The notes under the pieces were generated by a model. The model was not told where the DNA came from and ran no database searches. It worked only from the letters and a program-made list of their open reading frames with translations. From Sphagnum magellanicum (Eukaryota > Streptophyta > Sphagnopsida > Sphagnales > Sphagnaceae): a DNA stretch of 64,000 bases. The DNA lies in the NCBI GenBank assembly GCA_021904315.1, contig CM038923.1, positions 8,810,038 through 8,874,037 of the forward strand. Direction: 5' to 3'. Shown here in pieces: positions 32,400 through 44,859 of the stretch (within the stretch, counting starts at the first letter, position 1; each line of letters begins with the position of its first letter). The translations under genes were made by a program, and so were the position numbers.

Positions 32400-35300
32400 A
32401 CTGTAACTTCTTGTCATCCCCCATCATTTCTCACCTTCCCCACCATCCCCCTCCTCCTCCTTCTTACTGTCCCTTGTCATTCCTCACCTTTCCCACCATC
32501 CTTTGGCATTCCCCTGCCATCCATTGGTGTTTTCCCAGTGTCCTCTGGACTCCTTGGCACCCCTTGTTGTCTTCCCATTGTCCCCTCATATTGTCCAAAC
32601 CAAAAAAAGCCCATCTAGAACTTAGAAATGGCTAAGGATGCCTCTATCCAAGATGTAAAACACTGGGGTGTAGAATTAGAATTTATGGTGACATACAGAT
32701 TTTTTCTGCTAGTGCAGAACTTTTTTGTTTCAGGTCAGGGACTACGTTTACTTCAGGAAGTGATCTAAAAACTTGTGTAAGAAATGTTCTGACCTGATGT
32801 AATTTGCTGTTGTAAGTGTAACCCAGATGTACTTGAAGTCATTAGGTTCCTCCCTTACTTTTGTGCAGGGCTCAAGTTTCTTTCTTGTTCATCCCAGGAA
32901 ATGTGTGCACTCATGCCAAAGTAGGTAATACCAATATGATTATTACATGCAGATACAGGGGTTTCATTGATTGATCATGATCAGGCTTTCAGCACAAAAG
33001 GCAACCCAAAGGGATGAGAAACATGTCCAGTCTTTAAGCAAAGAGAACAACTCAAAATGATTGGTACAATCCTTAATCTTCCAGAAAAAACAGCAACCCT
33101 TGAAAGACAAAGGATGCGCCATGGCACAGCACTGGTGAAAAGGCCATGGCTTTCTTTGGTCTTTGGTTGAAACTTTTCTCTTTTTATGTCAAACCTTTTT
33201 CATGTGATAAAAACTTCCAGTCCAAATCTCAAAAGGGAGCAGCAAGACCTTAGAGATACCTCAGGTCTAAAATTCCCCACCAGGAAAAATAGAAATAAAA
33301 GGGAACAAATGAACCTTATGTTCATATCTTGACTTAGGTCTTGATTCTTACAAACAGGGAAAGAATAAAGAGTAGATTAGAAAAGCTGAAAGAAGACAAC
33401 ATCATCAGTCATATACAAGCACACAAATGCAAGAAGGGAAAAAGGGGGCGGTGGGTGGGGTGGATGGGGGATCTTCCAAAGAAGCCAAAGAAGCCATAAC
33501 GTGAACATCGCAAAATTTTGCATTCCAAATGGAAATTTTGCTTTTTGATCTGATGTTGCAGTCTGGCTATGAATGATTGTCAAGCTGAGTCCACACCCAC
33601 AGACCAGAAACCATTAACAAAGCTGCAATTTTCAAAAGATCTATTAGAAGACAACATGAGTTGCACCCCAGGCCAAGACTCACAGCTCTGATACTCTATG
33701 TAAGTAAAAAAAAGTGGATTATACACCCTTCAATGCTAATTGGGTGTATGCTCATGTCAGTTCACAACTGGCTCAGAGACACAAATGACAACATTGTAAT
33801 AGTTAGGAGTTGACATATACATCTCCAGCTAGCCTGCCTTCATGTTTGTTGGGGGAGCTCGGGCTGCCTTGGATGAAAGCTTAGGATCCAACCCTGCAAG
33901 TCAGCCAAAGTAACATGAGACTCATCAATACTGCTCCCCTCCCCCAAAAGAAAAACCAAGGTTGAGTGTTACCAATTGGCACTCGCTCAATAGCTTAATT
34001 CAACACACATTCAAGTTCCTTATTGCCAATATGCGCCAATTGATCTTACCTCACATGGAGGGCTGGACCAAAGACAGCTTGGTAGTGCTTGAGTGGATCC
34101 CTAACCCTCCACCCCCCCTCCTCCCCCTCCCTCTCTTTTGGGATAGAGAATGCAGATACCTCCAACCTGGAAGGCTGATAATTTATGGAACACTCAGTCC
34201 CAGGGCTTAAATTGAAGCCTTATTGTCCTTCAAAGGACTGACCTTGTGTGAAAGTGAGCCCAAGAGCATTACTGTCCTTCAAAGGTAGGGGAAACGAGGG
34301 ATATAATCCTCCTAACTCATAGCAAATGATAGCTTAGTAGTTCGTCAAAGTTCAAACCTGAAGGACAATTATCCAGCGAATCTTTTATTTTGAAGGGAAC
34401 TTTTTAGAAAAGTTCCTTTCAAAGATAACATAAAATTTATGCTCAACCCAACTCCATGAAAGGTGACCCATCCACTATTTCAACCTTATTTGACATTGTC
34501 AAATAAACAAACTGGCTGGGTTCATGTGTCTTTTAAACTTCTTCACTCTATGGGGGAACGCTCCTCAACCTCATGAAGTATGGTAAAAAAAAAAGAGCAA
34601 AAGTAGCTTTTCATATCTATCAAACCTTTCATTTGGTATAATGGGTACCTGACCAATGGCCACCTAGTTTAGGTCCCTAGCCTGGTTCTCTTATGTTCAC
34701 TTAATGCCAATATGCAGAAACATTTTTATGCCACCTGAAGTTTTGAGCTGGAAGATTAGAAAGGCGGTGTTCAGCCATCATCACAGGGCTAATCAGGCTG
34801 AAATAATGCATCTGAGGACCCTCTGTTTACCATTGAATATAGGTATACCCCCAACAACAATGAGTAGGCAGATCAACACTGAAATAGTGTGTGCGTGGCC
34901 TCCCTTAAAATCCAAAGGAGAATTGAAAATCTTGATGTCATTAGCACACTACACTTGAATGGCACGTATCAGAAGTCATTCAGAATGTAATTAGCTTGGT
35001 GAGAGCTCGGAGTATTGCTTGCTTGCAGAATGATTACATACTTGAGCTTACCAGTTCTCAGAATCAGTTTACAGGAGAAAGTTTTCCATAGCTAATGGCC
35101 AGTGGGTTATGATTCCCTAATAATCATGGTGGTTAACTCAGTTTCTATTTTTACTACCTGCCTACTCCCAACCCACTGGCCCTTACCTGTGTACTAACCA
35201 TCTAGATGCATCTAGTTATCTACTAGTCACATATTATCCTACCTAGATACCAACCTACAGGACCTATTCTTTCACAAGATAGGCTACCAAGGTGAAACCT

Positions 35301-36298
35301 GACCTCAAAATCAGTTGGGGTTCATCCACAACGGAGTCATTAGCAAGCTTGGAATGGATGGTGCACTGGTGGCTATTGATTCACTCTGGCCACAAATATT
35401 GTGACACCTGGTTCACAATCTCCTTCAGGAATTTGTTAGCCCAAATGAACCAACACCCACCAACATAATAGTTGGGCTGAGGCCATTATGGCCATTCTTG
35501 GATGAGTTGCAACCTCAACGCCTTAACCCAGTTAGTTTCTAATCCCTCCCCCTTCCTCTCTCTTTCTAGCAGGTAAGAAGAATAAAAAGAAAAAGAATTA
35601 TTTTTTAAAAAAGACTTGAAGAAGAAATTAAAATGTAAATAAAAACATTACAAAACAATAAGAAACCCCAAGAAAATGACTTAACAATGCACCACCTTAA
35701 ATGTTTTCCCATTTTCAATTTAAGTTTTTAGTATTACATGAAGATGTTATAACCATTTTAAACATATTGCTATATTTACAACTATAATTTCTAACAACAT
35801 GAAAATATTGCATTTTGTTATTCTCTCCTTGTTTAAGCCCCTACTTAAATAATAGTTGATAATTTTATAGGTATTCTAGACGCAAGTATTCCAATAGAAC
35901 TATGTGCAATACATGCACTTGAGGTCCATCTTATATTATCATTAGAGTGTTAAAGGTTTTACTTAAGTGGAGGATGCCAAGATTTTTGCAATACTTGCAT
36001 GTGATGATGATGATATACGATCTTTTGACATTGGTAGGTTATTAGGTTTAGGGGAAATAGGTAGATAGTGAAATATGTAGGTAAGTAAGTAGATGGGCCT
36101 ATACAAGTAGGTCCATGTTGATGAGTAGAAAGATTAGGTAAGTATGTCGTTTCAAGTAGGTAGGTAGTCAAGTAGGGTAAAATGGAAGAAAGGAAGGAAC
36201 TTGTACTATTTTTATTTTTTTTAAAAGTATAGCTAGGTAGGGCTTTAAATTGACTAACTCAGCTAACTAAGGGTGATTAAGTAAAAGTAAGTACAAGA
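32400..36298. other. mixed-composition stretch, no gene supported
   Basis: Holds pyrimidine-rich tracts (32420-32600; 34105-34137), a G-run cluster (33444-33470) and GTAGGT-rich sequence at 36060-36170. A plus frame at 33962-34210 and another at 34704-34958 have no recognisable motif. Could include introns of a gene outside the window, but there is no positive evidence. Confidence 0.25.
33444..33470 (+). other. G-quadruplex-capable tract
   Basis: Four G runs (33444-33448, 33453-33455, 33457-33460, 33466-33470) are separated by loops of 1 to 5 bases. The motif permits folding; nothing shows it is used. Confidence 0.5.
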
Positions 36299-36304
36299 TT
36301 AAAA

Positions 36305-36385
36305 AATGGTCTTGATCTAATGGATAGAACGTCCAAGTAGTGTCTTGGTGGGTGCTGGTAATTCAATACAACCAAATTTGTTGTG
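36305..36385 (+). mobile_element. tRNA-like (Arg-type A box) SINE-like fragment
   Basis: TGATCTAATGGATAGAACG (about 36313-36331) closely follows the A box/D arm of tRNAs such as tRNA-Arg. A weak B-box-like GGTAATTCAATAC lies at about 36357-36369. No full cloverleaf was found. Confidence 0.35.
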
Positions 36386-37319
36386 GGAGTACTTAGGATA
36401 TCTTTCCATTAGGCATATGCAATGACAGAATTTGCAACAACAATAACTATAATTTGCCCTCTGGTTGTTATCATAATTACCTTAGCCTCATAGGTCAAGC
36501 CTTCATCAATATACAAAGCCACAAGTCAAATTGTGACTCATTACAAGTTAACATCTGTATAGTTTTTATGGAAACATTGAAACTTTTAATGTTCTCAACA
36601 TAACATACACATTTCCATAACAATTGCACTTTCCCATGGAAGCTCATTGTTCAAAAAAGGATTTCAGTCACTTTTCAATACCTTGTTCTCATTCTCATGT
36701 GAAACTACAACAGTCCCAACAAGGTAATGAAAAGGACCATTACGGGTGTTGTGGCATTAGCAGAGACAGAAACAAACCCCTAGGCAAAACTGAGACTGGA
36801 GGTTCTCTTAAAATTGAACAAACTGGCTAACAGTGGTACTTACTCGCATCACAACTCTTTTAAATGCAGAGCACATAATTCCCTTGACGACCAAAATCCC
36901 AAGAGGATGAATCTGAGTTCCAAAACCAGTTGCCATTATGTAAATATATAGCAGCCAACAGCAAAGGCAACAAAATACGAACGACTTCTAGAGTTTCCAG
37001 TCACCGCTCAAAACCCTGACACCCTTCACGACTTATGCGCAACAGGTCTCCACTTACTTTCCCAGCATATTTTCCTCTGTGTGTACGGCCTTAGCAAACA
37101 GAACAAACACACGTTGATCTCTTAGCTATCTGACAAATTTTGGCTACATGACAAGTTGTCAGCATCCATCAACCTGAGTTTTTAAATTAAGTACCCAATG
37201 TGCTTATGGAGTGGGTGTATAAGTGTATGAGAAAACTGGGACGGAACACAGTCAGGGGCAAAATAAAAAACAAGACAAACTGCCCTCCACGCTAGTATTA
37301 AGCTAATACCAGTGTTGTC

Positions 37320-37460
37320 CGGTTATGTAGAAAAATCCAGATATATATCCGGATAATGGCTGGATATGTATATGTACATATCTCGGTTTTCGGTTCAGTT
37401 TGATATTCAGCCTTATACACAACTGCTGGATACCCAACGCTATAGTTTCATTAAGGTTCA
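37320..37460. repeat. GGTTCGGTTT-type low-order repeat
   Basis: Words such as CGGTTTTCGGTTCAGTTTG and CCGGATA/TATCCGG-like pairs recur, as in many plant foldback-like repeats. It resembles in style, but not in sequence, the block at 42360-42800. Confidence 0.35.
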
Positions 37461-37609
37461 GACCGGCCCATTCGGATAGAATAGATATTTGTGGATGTCA
37501 CATTTTGACAATCCATATATGCATTAGGTTTAGGGTTGACATCATGTAGGGTTTAGGTGTTTAGAATTAGGGTTTGCAAAAGCAAGAGCACAATCAAGTG
37601 TTTGTACTT

Positions 37610-38500
37610 TGCAGCAGATCACTGCTTTCTTTGAGTGCATTGTGTGCACACACAACACACACATCCATTCTAAGTTGCATTACTTTCTTTGAGTGCATCT
37701 TTATATCGCTATTAGGAATTAGCACTTTGCAAGAACATCAAGAATGGAATGGATTTACAACAACTCATTGCTTTCTTTGAGTGCACAACATACACAAACA
37801 TATGGATTCCATCTTTTTTACTTTCTTTGAGTGCATTGTGCACACACAACACACACATTGATTCTAAGTTGCATTACTTTCTTTGAGTGCATCTTTTTAT
37901 CTATTCATTTCCATCATTATTAGGAATTAGTGCTTTGTAAGAACATCAAGAGTGGAATTGATTTACAACAATTCATTGCTTTCTTTGAGTACACAACATA
38001 CAAAGACATATAGATTTCTTTGAGGGCTTTCGAAAGGTGGAACCCTAAAGGGGCAACAAGAGGAACCAAAAGCAAAAAGGTAAATTGCACTAACATTTAT
38101 TTTACTTTCTTTGAGTGCAATTTGAATACTTAGTGGAACTTGGCCTTTTCATTGTTCTTATTTGTTTGACTATATGGGTGCATAGTTATTTGCAACTTTG
38201 CAAATTTCTTTGTTGAAGAACTTGACATTGTCATTGTGCATTGTGTGTGAATTTAACATTAATGTTGCATGCATGCTCACTACTTGGCATTGTGCACATG
38301 TTCATTGTTTTTTTTCAATGCACAATGCACACATAGTGCACCTTGATTTTCACTACTTTGCTTTCTTGGAGTGCACTTGACTATGTGCATACTTTGTAAC
38401 TTTGCAAATTTCTTTGTTGGCAAATTGGGCATTGGTGTTGTACATTGTCAAAGAATTCAATATCAATGCTACATGCTCACACTATGAGTTTGGTGTTGAA
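37610..38500. repeat. array with about 200-bp spacing, built on CTTTCTTTGAGTGCA
   Basis: The block beginning CTTTCTTTGAGTGCATTG starts at 37625 and 37821 (196 bp apart) and carries the same ACACAACACACACAT, GGAATTAG and AAGAACATCAAGA landmarks in each unit. A second marker, GCAAATTTCTTTGTTG, recurs at 38200 and 38404 (204 bp). About nine copies of TTTCTTTGAGTGCA or a close relative occur between 37626 and 38375. The units are diverged, so this is an old array. Confidence 0.75.
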
Positions 38501-38930
38501 CATCTACTTTAGCAAGTTTGGCATTGGCATGCGTTTATTGGTCTACTCCTCAAATTCAAGAAATCAATAGAGATAAGCCCCAATTTTTTTGTTTTTTTGT
38601 GTTTGGGAACTCAACTCCAAATGTTATTTAGAATATTAGTGTGTTTGGTTTTTCTTAAGATTTTTGGGTCCAAATTCTTAAAGGTGTACCAAAATCTTGT
38701 CACAACATCACCCTTTTCTATCTTTTTTACCTAGTCTTTTTTTACCATGTAATGACACATTTATGGATGATTATGATGGAATTTATAATTGTAATGGTTT
38801 AAAATATAATCCTTCTAAAATTCTTGACAACTTTTGATTTATTATTTTTTATCAAGATCAAAATATAAGGTAAAAAATGATTGTAGTAAGGACTAAGCCC
38901 TTTTCATCATCTATGGTACACCTTAAAAGA

Positions 38931-39168
38931 TTTTCACCTTTTTATCTTAATGCCTAAAGAGCTTTAGGGTTACTGCAAAATGTGGATTTAAGATTTAATG
39001 TGTTTGTTTTTTGGTTAAGGTCTTTATCCTCAATGATTAAAAAGCTTTAGCAACCTTGTTTTATTGAAAATGTGGGTTTAGTTTTTTTTTTTTTTTTTTT
39101 GTTTAGGTTTTTATCTTCAATGGCTGAAAGGCTTCAACAACCTTATTTTGTTCAAAATGTGGGAAGAG
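38931..39168. repeat. triplicated unit of about 85-95 bp
   Basis: Three diverged units share TTTTTATCTTCAATG...AAAGGCTT.A.CAACCTT.TTTT...AAAATGTGG in order, ending near 38985, 39080 and 39165. A run of about 20 T separates the second and third. Confidence 0.55.
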
Positions 39169-39451
39169 TTGACAAAGATGCTACATATATCAATTACCCT
39201 TAATCAGATCATATTTTCATCATTTTTAAATGTTGAGAATATGCATATGGAATTTGGTAATGTGACATTGTTAAATGTTATTAACGTTTCATAGCTTACG
39301 ACTATAAAAGCACAAGTTATGGTTTGGAAACTTCACAACTACATGTCTATATGTTGGGGATCTTTTACTATGAACAATGGGCTACTTGTAAATTTGATGA
39401 ATCCGAAAATTTGTTGCATTGCATAATATATAAATTTAGGAACAAGTAATT

Positions 39452-39575
39452 AACAATGTTTTGGCTCAAAAATTTACTTTGCATAAAGGTTTAATCAAGT
39501 ACAACAAAGTTAATGGGATCAATCCCATGACTACTCATGTGCAAATTGCACATCTAAAATTGTTTACTTTGAAAA
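39452..39575 (+). pseudogene. hAT transposase N-terminal piece
   Basis: The frame reads AQKFTLHKGLIKYNKVNGIN, then PMTTHVQIAHLKLF. This follows the AxGFxxxKGLIxYxKVNGIxAMxxHVxxxH block found near the N-terminus of BED-type hAT transposases, with the two His residues of the finger. The family call is from memory of such proteins. It precedes the inverted segment. Confidence 0.55.
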
Positions 39576-39625
39576 AACAAAAATTTAGTATGGTGGCAAG
39601 ACTCGTTGCCACTCAATCATGGCAA

Positions 39626-39835
39626 CTAAGGAAAAAAAGGACATGTCCTTTTAACTATGCAATTATTCATTTTTTTGGTACCACAAACCCATACAAAAAA
39701 ATGATGAACATTAGCAACAAGTTTTGGAAGATTTGGTTCTTTAAACTTACAAAGGTTACAAACCTTTGTCCAATTGTGAGAACATTTGGCTTTGAAGGTT
39801 AGTTTTACACCAATGTCCTTACGTGGTTTTCCCAT
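39626..39835 (-). pseudogene. BED-type zinc finger piece of an hAT transposase, inverted
   Basis: From an ATG at 39835 the minus strand reads MGKPRKDIGVKLTF, then VCNLCKFKEPNLPK and VHHFFVWVCGTKKMNNC. A Gly-Lys/Arg-Pro-basic start, a C-x2-C pair and a downstream His/Cys group are the BED finger plan (DNA binding at the element ends). It runs opposite to the transposase pieces on either side. Either the segment was inverted in place or part of a second hAT copy inserted here. Confidence 0.55.
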
Positions 39836-39865
39836 TTCATTTCGATTTAGTTTCCCATGGACTAA

Positions 39866-41442
39866 CATGTTGTGTCAAATCTTGCATCTATAATAGTAAT
39901 GTTTGTTAGTTTTGATCTATGGATGACCTGTGGTGATGTGGATATCTTTATTTTGGTTATCAATTTTGTGAGTGACATTTGGGTCCCCATGCATGTCACT
40001 TTGGGGTTATTTGAAATGAATGAAATTATTGGACAATCCAAGGTTTACACAACTCCAATTTTGTTGGAAAAAATTGGTTTGTTACATCAAATAATTGACT
40101 TTGTAAAAAATGAAAGCATTAATTTTGCAACTATGGCAACAACTTTACATTTTATTATTGATTATGAACTTTTGAAAAGTCTTAAGGTTTATGAAAGCAC
40201 ATGGTTTGGGCATAAGATGTCTAGGGCTTATCATTCTGATACAAATGATAACAAAGTTTTTGTTAAGCTACAACATGTGAGTGTGAAGGATGCCTAATAA
40301 GGTTTTTAAAAAACCATTATTTAAACCCCAAAATGAAGGAAAAGGAGGTAGGAACGAGAACAAGCTTGTGTTGAAAGTGGGATGCAACATTAAAATTTAA
40401 AAACTCTTGTGAAAACAAGGTTTGCTAGCAAGGTCATTATGTTTGAAAAAACTCTAGGGTTTTTAAATACCATTATTTTCTATTATGATAGGCAACAATT
40501 TGTGGCTTTACAATAAAAGGTTTCTAAAGCCCAAGTGTGGGATATTACTAAAATAGTCACATCTACCTTGAATCTTGTTGTTTTAACGTGTGCTAAGTCA
40601 ATCCAAGGGCCCTTGGTTGTTGTCAAACACCTTGACAACAACTATCACCTTGACTATGAACATGGAAGCTATCTTGTTGTAGTTGTTTAGTTCCTTTGAA
40701 GTTTTTGACCCTTTTGAAGCAAAAATCTCGCTTCTACATATGGAATATCAAACATTTTTTGAATTTCTTGAGGTTGTTTGATGCCCTATAGGCTCACAAC
40801 ATGATGTTATCATGTTGGATCCACGTTTCTAGGCTTTGCACATTGTGAAAATTTTGGTGGGACGTGGAAATGTAATTAAATTGGCATTTGAAATGATGCC
40901 AACATTGTGATTCCACTTCTAATGGTGTGTCTTGAATGGTTAAACCCTAGTATTGTTACAATTGTTATAGCAAATGATGATGTGAGATTGAAACTTGAAG
41001 AAAATATATTGGGGTGGGGGTCTCAATTGAAGATTCATCTTGAACATTAGTCAATGGAGAGTTGTTTGTTTAGGAGGTTGTCTATTTCCTCATCTGCATG
41101 TGCAGATCCACTAACTTGATGGCATATGCATGAAGGCCAATTTTTGAATTCCGGTTTTTTTGTAAAACAAATTTTTGGAATCGTGGGTTCACAAATAGAA
41201 TCTGAATAGGTTTAAAAATTTGTTGGGGTGTTGACAACTTTAAGGCACTATCACTTGTAAGTGGACAATATGGACCAAATTAGCATTCTTGTGAAGAATT
41301 GGCTTGATGATCCATGTGCCAATTGTAAGCCAAATTTTGACTTTAAACAATGCTTGAAAATAAAAGAATTTTTGGCAGAAAAATAACTACAATTTGATTA
41401 AAAAACACGATTTTTTTGAAGGGTTACAAGTTGATGGTGACT
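39866..41442 (+). pseudogene. hAT transposase core and dimerisation region, decayed
   Basis: The first part (39872-40297) is an unbroken frame with SFDLWMTCGDVDIFILVINF and VPMHVTLGLFEMNE, the catalytic-Asp block of hAT RNase-H-like transposases, then WFGHKMSRAYHS and VSVKDA. After 40297 the same protein continues in several frames: LKLEENILGWGSQ near 40990, DPLT*WHMHEGQF at 41105 (an expected Trp codon is TGA, 41120-41122), KQIFGIVGSQIESE, LTTLRHYHL and NMDQISILVKNWLDDP near 41300. These are the hAT C-terminal dimerisation blocks. The end reads HDFFEGLQVDGD near 41440. Intact relatives cut and paste their element; this one cannot. Confidence 0.75.
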
Positions 41443-41483
41443 AATTTTGTGGGCTGGGGTGGGTTTGTGTGGGATGCAATTGG

Positions 41484-41570
41484 GTCAAGGAACTTGTGTT
41501 GCAATTAGGTAGAGTTCTATGGTTCTTCGTAGAACTTGGGTTCAATTCCCTCACAAGTTTTGGTTTGGTT
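41484..41570 (+). mobile_element. tRNA-like SINE head
   Basis: AACTTGTG (about 41490) can pair with CACAAGTT (about 41551) as an acceptor-like stem. Between them are an A-box-like TGCAATTAGGTAGAG (41499-41513), a GTTCTA/TAGAAC arm and a B box GGGTTCAATTCCC (41539-41551). The anticodon loop is not standard, so this is a decayed tRNA or, more likely, the head of a SINE with an AT-rich tail. Confidence 0.45.
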
Positions 41571-42359
41571 CTAGGAGTTTACCTTTTTAAGTTCTTTGTT
41601 TTTGTTGCATTTTTTTTAGATAATAAAATCAAAAAATTAGTATGCATAACTTTTGTGCATATCCATCATTTTGTGAAAATTGAAAACTGGAATAATCATA
41701 ATCAGAATTTTTTTAAAAAAAGTAAAATAATTTGTAACCAGATGGTGAAATCTGATGGTGCAGTAGATTTCAGGTTTTTTCAAAATATATATCCTTCTTT
41801 TTTTTAAAATGAGAATATACTCTATTGGTACCTGCAGGACAAGCCTAAAATGTGATAACAAGACAACACTAGTTAATACATAGTTATCTGTTCATTTGGT
41901 TCCGCAAAGTTAATATGAGTTGCTGGTTTGCAGGTGGAAGCATTGATTATCAACTCCCTCCCTCCCTTCCAACACAAGCAAATGCAAAAAGCATCAAAAG
42001 GACCGTAGTAATTAAGTTAAGAATTGGGTGACCACTAGACTCCAAAACTGACATGCAAACTATAGGGAGGGAAATAAAAACTAGTGACCAGTCAGTGACG
42101 ACGCTCATGAGAGGCCATAACAATCCTTTAAAACTTTCTATAACGTTTTACCACATTCTGCAATGTATGAAAGACATTGACAGTCAGATGGAGATGAAAG
42201 GGATCCTCACACATGAGTAACATTCCACCCAGCCAAACTACCAGCAGTACTGGCATCTATCTGGTGATGACAGTCGCACAAACGACGTCCATGTGGAGTC
42301 AGACAAACCCAGGCTACTACAAACAAGTACTTACTACTGACCTGCACTGTTGGGTGGTT

Positions 42360-42800
42360 TTTGACTTTGATGAAGATCATCTGGTTCTGGTTCTAGAAAA
42401 TACGTTAGAATAGTTCTGGTTCCAGGTCCGGTTCTTAGAAAAACTGAATCCTGATTCCGATTTGGGTGCGGTTCTTTTTTTAAAAAACACAAAAAAGCAA
42501 AATCTCAATTCCAGTGTTGGATTTGGTTCTGAAAATCAAACCCAGTTCAGGTCTGGTTTTGGATAACCTGGACCAAAACCAATGGTTAACTGTAAGTTAA
42601 CCTCCAGTTAACCCTCAGTTCTAGTCCTTTTACCCTTTCTAATAAAAAATCTGGGATCCTGTTTTTAGCAAAATGGGATCCCAATTTAGATTCTTTTAAA
42701 TAACAAAAACCTCAATTCTGGTTCTAAACCCAGCTCCGTTTCATTTTATACTAACCGAAACCAGAACCTGTGACTGTAACCTTCCAAACCAGGTACCCAT
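42360..42800. repeat. GGTTCTGGTTC-rich foldback-like repeat
   Basis: The left part repeats GGTTCTGGTTCTAGAA and GGTTCCAGGTCCGGTTC. The right part repeats the complement (GAAACCAGAACC, CCTTCCAAACC). Text of the same style recurs at 45900-46050 and 52590-52660. It has no coding capacity. Confidence 0.5.
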
Positions 42801-43272
42801 AGATTTTTTTCATAGTAAATTTTCGCCAAATTTTGACCTGAAAAATATGCTTTCCAATTACACAAAGGACTTTACATCAAAAAAAAAAAAAAGGACCCAA
42901 ATTCACCAGATATTAAAGAAAAAGAAATCTATTCCAGTAGCTAGCCAAGAATATAGAAGGTTTCTGCTTTTTTCAACTTTCATATATCTAGTAGTGGGGA
43001 GCCAAATTTAGCTTAGCTAAATTATTTAAATCTGGATGATTGCTACTTTGGCTACACCACAAAATCCTTAAGAGAAACCCTGCAGGTACCTACCACCCAC
43101 CCAACACTGGTACTTGCCCAGCCTTGTTATATTATTTACAGGAGAATTGGTTGCTGCGACAGTCAGGGATGGAGGCGCTGTGTGATCTGATGCTGCTGCT
43201 ATGTGCGTGGTCGGTTCCAAGCTCCCTGCACCCCATTACATCAGTGGGTGCAGGCGGATGCAGCAGGTGGGG

Positions 43273-43428
43273 TCAAATGAGCCGAGAATAGGGCGAGCGC
43301 CGGGCGGGCCACTTTTCGGCGCCCATCGCTGAGCACGAAATGCTGCTCATGCTGCTGCTGTCCATGCTGCTGCTACTGGGCGCGACAGAGAAGCAATGAT
43401 CATCATCATCAGTACCTAAAGTAGTAGC
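43273..43428 (-). CDS. possible small gene or exon in a GC-rich island (unrecognised)
   Basis: The minus strand is open from 43428 to a TGA at 43273 and reads LPTNATTLGTDDDDHCFSVA, PSSSS, then MDSSSMSSISCSAMGAEKWP and ARRSPYSRLI. The inner ATG at 43365 would give 30 residues. A possible 3' splice site, TACTTTAG, lies at about 43409-43416. The island (about 43130-43420) is strikingly GC-rich against its surroundings and has CTG/CAG runs. The peptide has the Ser-rich, then basic, look of a plant regulatory protein's N-terminus, but I do not recognise it and it may be chance. Confidence 0.2.
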   Translation of the reverse strand, partial: ATTLGTDDDDHCFSVAPSSSSMDSSSMSSISCSAMGAEKWPARRSPYSRLI

Positions 43429-43559
43429 ATTGGTAGGTAGCTAGCTATAGCTGCCTGATTCTTCTTCGTCCAGTGCTGCAATTTTTTTGATTGCGCGCAC
43501 TCCTCTTCCAAGTCAAAGGCTGACGTTAAGAAATCATCAGTTTCGGGTGCCTTGTTGGT

Positions 43560-44855
43560 AGCCTAGGTTTACAGAGAGGGATACTTCATCATCTTGTCAC
43601 ACCAGTTCAGCATACAAACAAACACTTTTCCAATTTTCCCACTCACAAACAAATCACCATATCTGCTTACAATTTAGTACCCATCTAGCTGGTAGGCAAC
43701 CCCCAATTTGTCAGGTGCTCCCAACTTGGCCACTCCTCATACAAAACCATGGAAGATGCTAACACCCCTAACGAGCTCTGTCCCACACAAGAAGTGGTTG
43801 ATTGTGTGCTTAGCCATGCGCAAAGTCACCTGGTTTTGCTACAGGATTTGACTAGTTTGATAATCTTGTGTTCATGGGTTAAAAACATAGCTGTTGTTGT
43901 TCAAAGCTGAAATGTTTGCTGCTGGTTGGTACACTCAACTTCTCTTGAGAGGTGTTGGGTTTTAAATCTATTTGGGACAGCAAAATAAAAACAATTTCTT
44001 TTTTTGCAGAACAAAGAGAACCACATAGTGCAGTTTCATGCAAAACCATTGAAGGAAAAATAAGGGTGCAATGCAACATGCCTATAAATGCGCCAGATGG
44101 AGCTCATTAGAGGGTATTTAGCATCTCGCCATAACCATCCCTTGGGAGAATTTCTCCATGCTCTAGTTGGCTGTCAGGTCACAAATTACAACCCGTAACA
44201 TTCAACCTCCATTTCATTAGTGTCCTACTAGTGAGCATGAGGTGCCACCTTGGGCTTTCATTGGCCCAATGATTTGATAACCTTTCATAGCTTCAATGAA
44301 GATTTCATAAGCACTCTCTGTATAGGTGAAAAGAGGGTATCTTGATTCTTACAAGGGATGGTTATGTCCAGTACCAACTTCAGTGCATTGGTTACTGTGA
44401 ATAGTCTCCATGCTCACTCCCACTAATGTGCACACTCTGGCCAGTTACCTTGTCCATGATAGGTGTGCTTCACTCCATTTTGCGAGCCCTTTGAGCTCCA
44501 ATACAAACATTTTTAGATGGGAACCATTTCTTTTATAGTGGATGGGGGTTCTATCTAGATGGAATCTGCTCCAATCCTGTACATGGAGTCAACTTCTCCT
44601 TCTTGCTCCAAAATATGCCTTGCCTTTTTCAAGAAGACAGTCATCTATAAATGTTTTTTTGATTTCAAAGCCCTACCAAGTCTTAGCCTTATTGGATTCC
44701 ATACAAATTATTAGGAGCTACTCTACTCTAGGTTTGATGATAATATGTTGTGCATATATAAAATATTAATTTTTTCAGATGAGACTAGCAAAATGCTTTG
44801 AGGTTTCTAGTTTTGATGTCAATCCAGGTACTGGCATCTCAAATCTTCACTAGCA
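43560..44855. other. intergenic stretch, no gene recognised
   Basis: Short frames only (43879-44079 minus, 44542-44769 plus), without motifs. No repeats were identified. Confidence 0.25.
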
Positions 44856-44859
44856 TGAA

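Larger units (their letters stand above)
39440..41445 (+). mobile_element. hAT-superfamily transposon remnant with an internal inverted segment
   Basis: Pieces of a plant hAT transposase lie in order on plus (39452-39575, then 39866-41442), separated by a BED-finger piece on minus (39626-39835). No 8-bp target duplication or TIRs could be identified, so the limits are those of the coding remnant. Many stops and frameshifts make it inactive. Confidence 0.75.

Noticed and set aside
41484-41570. A functional tRNA gene
   Set aside because: An acceptor-like stem and both boxes exist, but the anticodon arm has an irregular loop and the T stem is short, so a SINE head fits better.
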